Positions 30,844 to 31,567 of a stretch of DNA of 31,567 nt are shown here, one piece after another. The DNA is taken from the NCBI GenBank assembly GCA_030849075.1, contig JASAOO010003240.1, positions 1 through 31,567 on the forward strand, given 5' to 3'. Numbering within the stretch: position 1 is the first letter of the stretch; every line of letters begins with the position of its first letter. The notes under the pieces are model-generated. The model was not told the origin of the DNA. It saw nothing but the letters and a program-made list of their open reading frames with translations, and did not search any database. The DNA is from Zelonia costaricensis (taxonomy: Eukaryota; Euglenozoa; Kinetoplastea; Trypanosomatida; Trypanosomatidae). The translations under genes were made by a program, and so were the position numbers.

Positions 30844-31567
30844 TCACGCGGCGAGGCTGCGAATCGTCTCACACAGAAGCGCCTCCGCGCTGTGGGGGAC
30901 GACCAAAACGCCGGCAGCGGGGTAAACGTTGAGGCCCAGCCGTGGGTGCTCAATCATGCGGCAGCCGCCGCCGGGTCCGGCGATGAGGATGCTGTTAAAG
31001 GAGAAGAACTGCTGAATCGCGTCCGCGTCGGAGAAGATGGTGGCACCGCGATCTGTGTGCATCGGCAGCCCCGTCGCGGGGTCGGGCCAGTCTACAAACC
31101 ACACCGACGACGCCTCGTTCACCTTGCCAAGCTGTGCCTCGAGGCGGGCTTGCACGGCGGCCATGAACTCGCAGAACCGGTCGCGACTCCGGTCCTTCCA
31201 CTCCCGCGAGGTGGGGGAGTAGTGGATCAAGTCAGAGAAGTCGTCCTCGGCTTGCCGCGCCGGAGACGCCACAGAGGACGGGCTCGGCGACGGCGCGTGG
31301 GTGGTCGCGTCCTCGTCGCTCGTGAGGTCTTGCCGCTCGCCCGCTTCGGAGTGCACCGCGGCCTCGTCGTCCGGCGCAAAGTCGGAGGGCTGGAAGGTGT
31401 AGAGCAAATAGTAGTTGGCATCCGCGTCCGCGTCGGTGGCGTGCAGGAACTGGACGCAGCGCTCTGCAGCCGGGAAGACGGTCTCGAGGTTCTCGCGTGC
31501 GTAGAACTTGGGGGACCGCAGCAGCACCGCCTCCATGTTCGGAAAAGCGGCCACGGTAATCGTGTCC
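30844..31567 (-). CDS. Unrecognised conserved-looking protein, 5' end cut by window edge
   Basis: The frame is open from the right edge to a TGA at 30844-30846, giving about 240 residues. There is no stop upstream. The codon at 31552-31554 is GTG, not ATG, and the first in-frame ATG is at 31534-31536, so the true start is probably outside the window. Codon use is GC3-rich like the other genes. The visible protein has a globular start, an acidic and Ser/Pro-rich linker (about residues 60-105, counting from the GTG), then a well-ordered C-terminal part. That part contains WFVDWPDPATGLPMHTDRG (152-170), a Gly-rich turn GPGGGCRM (193-200) and a hydrophobic strand NVYPAAGVLVVPH (209-221). The order HxD, Gly turn and P-x-x-G strand loosely recalls 2-oxoglutarate/Fe(II) dioxygenase folds, but I see no clear distal His/Arg pair, so I do not assign that function. 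Confidence 0.75.
   Translation of the reverse strand, partial: DTITVAAFPNMEAVLLRSPKFYARENLETVFPAAERCVQFLHATDADADANYYLLYTFQPSDFAPDDEAAVHSEAGERQDLTSDEDATTHAPSPSPSSVASPARQAEDDFSDLIHYSPTSREWKDRSRDRFCEFMAAVQARLEAQLGKVNEASSVWFVDWPDPATGLPMHTDRGATIFSDADAIQQFFSFNSILIAGPGGGCRMIEHPRLGLNVYPAAGVLVVPHSAEALLCETIRSLAA

Overview
This window looks like nuclear DNA of a trypanosomatid, most likely Leishmania or a close relative. The reasons are very GC-rich third codon positions, intron-less genes all on one strand, pyrimidine tracts followed by AG just upstream of the start codons (trans-splicing signals), many CA/GT microsatellites and homopolymer runs in the spacers, and eukaryotic endosomal and RNA-binding protein families. 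The genus is inferred and cannot be fixed from sequence reading alone.

Layout: all five supported genes lie on the minus strand, so transcription runs from right to left, as in one polycistronic unit. In transcription order they are: (1) an unrecognised protein cut by the right edge (30844-31567); (2) a 639-residue RMND1/Rmd8-type (DUF155) protein with a C-terminal membrane segment (28258-30177); (3) a 2472-residue DNAJC13/RME-8 homologue with PH-like, GYF_2 and J domains and four IWN-type repeats (19788-27206); (4) a 166-residue single-CCCH zinc-finger protein (18198-18698); (5) a 223-residue single-CCCH protein that shares its finger spacing and C-terminal motif (9022-9693). Genes 4 and 5 look like divergent tandem paralogues.

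The most unusual property is how little of the window is coding. The spacers around genes 1-4 are about 0.7-1.1 kb, but each CCCH gene is followed by a huge gene-free stretch: about 8.5 kb after gene 4, and at least 9.0 kb after gene 5 to the left edge. These stretches are mostly purine-rich on the plus strand, so pyrimidine-rich in the minus-strand transcript, and rich in simple repeats. They contain islands of opposite polarity, a strong 29-nt hairpin and a probable assembly join marked by an N. They may be very long regulatory 3' UTRs, which would suit RNA-binding regulators in organisms that control genes after transcription.

Functional picture: the RME-8 homologue should act at endosomes in membrane recycling. 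The two CCCH proteins are probable mRNA-binding regulators; their C-terminal motifs resemble the MKT1-binding motif known from T. brucei regulators, but with the usual His replaced. The genes share a transcription unit, which in trypanosomatids does not imply a shared pathway. I found no CRISPR array, prokaryotic mobile element, rRNA or convincing tRNA.
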